From Lumbricus rubellus (Eukaryota > Annelida > Clitellata > Crassiclitellata > Lumbricidae), in NCBI GenBank assembly GCA_945859605.1, contig OX243814.1, positions 26,540,230 to 26,604,229 of the forward strand: a stretch of 64,000 nucleotides of DNA. Direction: 5' to 3'. The position numbers were made by a program, and so were the translations under genes. Shown here one piece after another: positions 51,810 through 64,000 of the stretch; the stretch's first letter is position 1; each line of letters begins with the position of its first letter. The notes beneath the pieces are model-generated. The model saw only the letters and a list, made by a program, of their open reading frames with translations, ran no database searches and was not told the DNA's origin.

Positions 51810-54584
51810 GGCAGTTCCAGTAGGCTACCCGATGGAACTCATCGAATTTGATATTTGGGCTTGAAATCAACAGTTATTGACAAAAGGTCAACTCAGTGTG
51901 AGAATTGTGGAAAAATAACTGGGGTTGAACCATGATTCACTTGGAATTGGGTGTGTGAAAAACATACTTTACTACAGGACTCTAAGAAAGACTGGGGGCT
52001 GAAACGCCCAGTAATTCACACCCTGGGCCAACCTATGTGCCCTCTTATTTCTCCTGTAACCTCCAGTTACCTTACCATTCCAGAGTGGAACTAAGAGGGC
52101 ATCTTCTTTCTTGACTTCGTGGATGAAGGAATCTCTCAGATTGACGCTATAATGGTTCGTCTGTCAACCCTGGCATGCCTAAGTGAGCTTTAAGAAATAG
52201 ATCTTTGGCCATACAGTATTGGACTGCAAATAGGATGTGACTAGAAAGCCTGTTAAAAATAATGCTGCGGTCCAGCGTTGAAACCAGCTCAATTTATTGA
52301 ACATCATGGGGGGGGGGCACGTGCCCTAATGCTCCCTTCGAGTCTCCTAAGGGTAGGTCTGTTTAAGTATAGGCCTACTTATCAATGTTCTGAGATGGAC
52401 AACCAACAAATTTATGAAAATTGTTCTTGAAAACATCAGTTTCCAGCCACATTAAGGTTGTCAGCAGCCCGATATTCAATGTAAAAATGAACGAAAAACC
52501 ATTATACTTTGAACCCCATTTTGGGGGAGACCCCATGGTCAGATCTTATCGGATTTTGGATATTTTATTCAGCAGCAAATCCTGAGAAGGAAACCGTTCA
52601 GAAAGCTTGTGTTATAATATTTCCCAGGTCAAACTGCAAATTGCATGGACTATCAATATATAGCCCCAAAACCCCATCTTTGATGCTCGTGAGTGACCCC
52701 TTAATATTACAATTGTGGCATAAAATTTCACACAGGTACTTTTTAGATCAAAATGAACAAATGTATCAACATGCCTCAAAAATCCAAAAGAAAAAATTTT
52801 TCCCATGCGAATTTGGACCAGTCTAGAGCGCATATAATAAGAATATTGTAATATGGGCTTTACATGTCCTAGATTATAGGCTACATATGATGCTGCTCTT
52901 GGGGTATGCCACTATAGATGTCTGACCAATGTTGAGTCCATGTATTCGACGTAATAACCATGAATCTTACCAAGTTCACAAATGTGCTGCCAGTTGAAAA
53001 GAATGAAGTCTTCAAAGTAAAATAGGGTAAAGTAAGATAATTTCTTATGGCTCTACGAAAACTGCATCACAAAGCTATTGTCTTCCAGCAGAAGTCTTTT
53101 TTAGATTACTCACAAATAAAACAATAGCAGTGCGACAAAGGAAAAAGAAACTTAATGTTTACAGTTCAGCTCTTGAGGATCAACAGGTCATTGACATCAA
53201 CTGTTCCTAATACCACCCACACATTAAAAATCCCCATTCTGAATTTTAGAAGAAACAGGCAATGGATGGCAAGCTGGTCTTTGCATGTATGTGTCTGGAC
53301 TTTGTATGTATGTATGCATCCATACTTACATAGTGCATACTTTGTACATTTGCATGTATCTATACTTTTACAGAGACATTTATGACCCATCTGACCTTAT
53401 TTTGACCAGGCTTAGATACATTTTAAAAATCATTTTAAACAGTATAGCCTCTTCTTTAAGATGACACAAATTTTATTGCTCTAAAACATATTTATTTAGA
53501 ATTTCTGTCAAAAATAAAAAATTAGACAAATTTAGTTTTTATCATATTTTGCAATTATCTTGGAAGCACAGGTTGCAACATAGCCTGGTTTTGATCAGAT
53601 GGGTCACTTAGGAATTCCCAAAAGGATATGTAAGTATACTCAGTGATTAGTAGCTAGCCCAACAACACAACCATAAGGCTGAGTAACAATGGGGTTAGGA
53701 GTGTGGTATGGGGCCAATGCACAAACGACTCAGATTATCAAACTTAGCATATTGACATTTTGACTCTTTTTTACATTACACCCAAGACCTCGCGTTCTCT
53801 TTGCCCTTCAAAACCTCGACCCTTCAGAAGTGCATAAGTGGAAAGGTCAAAAGGTCAGCAAGAGGAATGAGGTAGCAGGACGGACTCCAAGCAATAATAT
53901 TCTACTGGTACATCAGACAGAAAGAATAAACAACTGTCACAACCCATCTGATTCGACTGATATGATGAGATCATGCGATATCGTATCGTATCGTATTAAA
54001 ACATTTATCATGCGATATGTGATTCTGTCTATTTACAAACGCTTTGCATGAAATTCCTCAGCTGACAATATACATCCAAAGTATACACATAGCATCTCTT
54101 GCATGCACAAATAAACGACACACAAATGTGAAAATGTGGTGCAATTCTAACTATAAACTCCACACTACATCGAATCCCGAGTAAAGCTAAAGAAGCAAAA
54201 CAGCGTGTCAACAAAAGCGTGCACAAGCATAGTCGGCAAACCTGCAAGGCTACGCATTGCACGCGCAACCACAAACAACCAACGCAAGTGCAAAACTACA
54301 AAAATCACAAAACGAAGCACAACAACGTCAAGAGAAATCAAGTAAATGCACACGCAAACGCAAGCATGTACGCGATAAAATATACGAGATAAAAACCTGA
54401 ACACATGTCTGCCAACTGAGAGCACCTAATTCTCTGTTCATTGACACTACAGCCAGTTTATCTCTTATTGCTTAAACTAACTAATAATTTAACAATTTAA
54501 TCTGTGAAATTAGGTTCCCATTCAGCGGTACAATTTCCCTCGGGTGAGCCTTTTACTCACGTATAATATGTATAACAACAACAA
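51810..54584. other. No gene recognised
   Basis: Spacer with a poly-G run near 52,307-52,317. Short ORFs only. Nothing resembles a known exon. Confidence 0.55.
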
Positions 54585-54871
54585 CAGGGCCGGATTAAGA
54601 AATGTGGGGGCCCTGTTCGGAAAAATTTTGGGCAAAATTTTTCGTAGGCCTATCCGCCAAAAAGTTGATGACTTTTTTAGTGAATCTGACGAAATTTTCC
54701 GGAGAATCATAACATTTTATCCGCCCAAAAAACTTGATGACCTTTTTTTTAGTCGTTAAGTCCAAATCATTAGAATTTTGCCTTAAAAAATTTCCGCATG
54801 TGTGGGGGCCCCCTAAAGTGTGGGGGCCCCTGTTCGGCCGAACATGTTGAACATGCCTTAATCCGGCCCTG
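54585..54871. mobile_element. Non-autonomous hAT-type element, 287 bp
   Basis: Ends cagggccggattaag / cttaatccggccctg (perfect 15-bp inverted repeat) with 8-bp duplications aacaacaa (54,577-54,584; 54,872-54,879); the duplication is low complexity. The interior contains two tgatgac-poly(T)-agt modules. Confidence 0.85.
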
Positions 54872-55716
54872 AACAACAACAACGGTATACCACCAAAATG
54901 TTTTTTTCACTTATGCATTGTGTTTTATTAGTGTGAATTCAAACTGCTTTGTTTCTTGTTTCTAAACTAATCGAAAAACTAATTGATGCCTTTTCCTTCT
55001 TAGACACATGATTCAGTTATTTAGGACTATACATGGAGAACAGGGTTTCTATTTAAATTTTAACTTTGACTTGTCACACAAGGCAGCAGTTCGAAGGCAA
55101 CAGGACATGTCAAACAACTAGCAACACAGATACGATGTGAAACAAAATAAATCCGAAAAATAATCCAAAGTCTTGCTGTGGACCAGTACTTGATCCAAAG
55201 CTGCTATTGCTAACCTACTGCTGCTTACTGAGACCCGTCCAAATGAACACATATGCACACCGATCGAAAAGCAAATAATATACATGCAGTAGAAAACAAT
55301 GACATTTAAAACAAAAATTGCAAAACTGTCCCGGCGCTGATTGGGAAGGCTCTTATGGACGGACAGATTCTGGACTCTGGTGAAAAGGTTTAGAATCAAT
55401 TCAGAGTTGTGTAGAAAGTCTTCTTGGCCATAATTACAGTACACTGCTACAGGACGCTGCCATGACTTTTAAGTACCCCATCTACTGTTATGCCTTATAT
55501 TGTTATTTAACTGAACAGAACAGCACGGCTTGCTATAGCACTGACCTATGCACTGGCCTAAACAGTCGTAAAGCTAAGTACAAGCAAACAAGGCTAAACT
55601 CCAATTATTATTGCCTTAGCCAAAGCCACATTCTAAAGCCTTTCCTTCATTAACAGCCATCCATAATTTTTATGTTGCTTACTGTATCTGCCAGAAACGA
55701 CTTTCCTCGAAGTTCA
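54872..55716. other. No gene recognised
   Basis: Short ORFs on both strands with no family signature. Confidence 0.5.
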
Positions 55717-55844
55717 TGCATATTCATATCATGCATATTCATATCATGCATATTCACATCATGCATATTCATAATCATGCATATTCATATTATGCATATT
55801 CAATATTCATATCATGCATATTCATATTATGCATATTCATATTG
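55717..55844. repeat. 15-bp AT-rich minisatellite
   Basis: About nine copies of catgcatattcatat with small variants. Confidence 0.9.
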
Positions 55845-56112
55845 CATAAAATAATTCACTTGCATCTCTCGCGAACTGTGATAACAAATGCTTCACACCA
55901 TATGATACAATGATTGCCAACTGAATTGTTTCACGGTGAAATAACCATCTGCAAAAAACTTTTTTAAAATTAATTAAAACTTCCGTAAAATGTTTCAAAG
56001 GTGTTGTTGTAGAATAGATTACATGATAAGCTTTTGAAGTGCAATATAAATACTTGACTTCAATTTCATTACAATCTCAATTCATTTGAAACAATATTTC
56101 AACCTTTTAAAT

Positions 56113-56480
56113 CAGTGGTTCCCAACCTTTTTTGACCTTATGGCCACTTTTTTTACGTTGGAGGACATGAGGGCCACTTTTTCTTAGTTAAGGAACATTA
56201 GGGGGCCACATTGCGAAAATTTAATTAACTAAAAGCATAGACCTATAAAATTGTTATAATTGATTCAATATAGAATGTTTGATGTTATTTATTGAAGTCG
56301 AAAATAAGATATTTTGTATATGAAAAATATTTATGTGTTTCATCCTGTCCAAATTGTCGATTTTTTCATATATTTTTTTAAATTATTTGAAAGATGAGGG
56401 CCACTTTGAGGCCAGGCGGGCCATTTTTTCAGGCTTGGCGGGCCACTTTTGGCCCGCGGGCCACGGGTTGGGAACCGCTG
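56113..56480. mobile_element. Non-autonomous hAT-type element ('cagtggttcccaacc' family), copy 3
   Basis: Inverse of the copies at 21,154 and 32,597. Ends cagtggttcccaacc / ggttgggaaccgctg with perfect 8-bp duplications ttttaaat (56,105-56,112; 56,481-56,488). Confidence 0.93.
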
Positions 56481-57019
56481 TTTTAAATGTACAAAAGTGA
56501 GATGCAGCCATGGCCAACCGATTTCAGTGAACATCGTTGAACACTGATCAGTCAAAAAAAATGTCTTTAGAACTCCACAAGTTCACAACTTTCTTCTCTT
56601 TCAGCAACGTCTTCACCGAATGCATTCCAACAGCGCTTGTTAAGTAACTAAATGCAAAACTGTTCTATCTGTACACACGCACAACACGCTCAATAATCTC
56701 GCGGATCGGCGAGGAAGCGCAAACCGAGTCCGTCACAAAGCTAGAAAAGCAGCAACAGTCCATCTGGCTCAACATCATCGTTCGAAGCACAATCCTATTC
56801 TTGTTAGGGTCCAGACGCTAAGCACGCAAACCAACGCAAACCAACGAAGCCAGCGGAGAGTCATCACAGAAGCACACAGTTGATAAAGTTGATACTAAAT
56901 TCTAACATGTATGATCCACAAGATGGCGGCGGCGGTGACTGAGGTTAAGGCCATAGGTCAGAGGTTAAGACCAGGTTAAAATTGAGGTCAAGGCCACTGG
57001 TGGTGGTGAAGGTCAGGTT

Positions 57020-63900
<6,881 letters not shown>

Positions 63901-64000
63901 CTGAAATGAGTCAGCGTGTCTGGTGTTAGGAGTGATGTGATGTTACGTAACAGCATTTATATAGCACATTTCTATGGACTTATAAAAGTGTCCCTTCAAG

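Overview
This is animal (metazoan) nuclear DNA. Genes are broken into many short exons with GT-AG introns, and the introns and spacers are full of tRNA-derived SINEs, LINE 3' ends, short DNA transposons and minisatellites. Protein matches are to conserved animal genes. The palindromic word AGGCCTA recurs throughout the noncoding DNA, which I associate with echinoderm genomes. A marine deuterostome invertebrate is therefore my best guess, but this is inference and not proven.

Layout. 1-10,067: no gene recognised; repeats, a 16-bp minisatellite broken by a transposon, a CpG-rich patch and a hAT-type element. 10,068-17,877 (minus): SMYD5, a SET/MYND lysine methyltransferase, eleven exons resolved, first exon not found. 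20,455-25,145 (plus): MOGS, the ER processing alpha-glucosidase I, complete in three coding exons and head-to-head with SMYD5. 28,856-46,043 (minus): a kinesin-5 (KIF11/Eg5), complete in 25 coding exons and tail-to-tail with MOGS. 46,044-57,019: gene-poor spacer with hAT-type elements, LINE remnants and a decayed transposase-like ORF. 57,020-63,900 (minus): the transmembrane, kinase and C-terminal exons of an FGF receptor; its extracellular exons lie beyond the right edge.

The four genes act in unrelated processes: protein methylation, N-glycan trimming, bipolar spindle assembly and growth-factor signalling. There is no operon-like logic. The accessory content is mobile DNA. At least eight elements have hAT-type 8-bp target-site duplications, and five short elements have TTAA-bounded piggyBac-type ends, with a sixth related but degraded copy. 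About ten copies of a tRNA-like SINE share their 3' end with a LINE whose 3' fragments also occur here.

All exon boundaries were read by eye from reading frame, splice signals and remembered family sequences; no alignment or search was run. I found no convincing new multigene system. The most unusual items are a perfect 164-bp tandem duplication cutting through a SMYD5 exon, a telomere-like inverted minisatellite in the first kinesin-5 intron, and the minisatellite split by a transposon.
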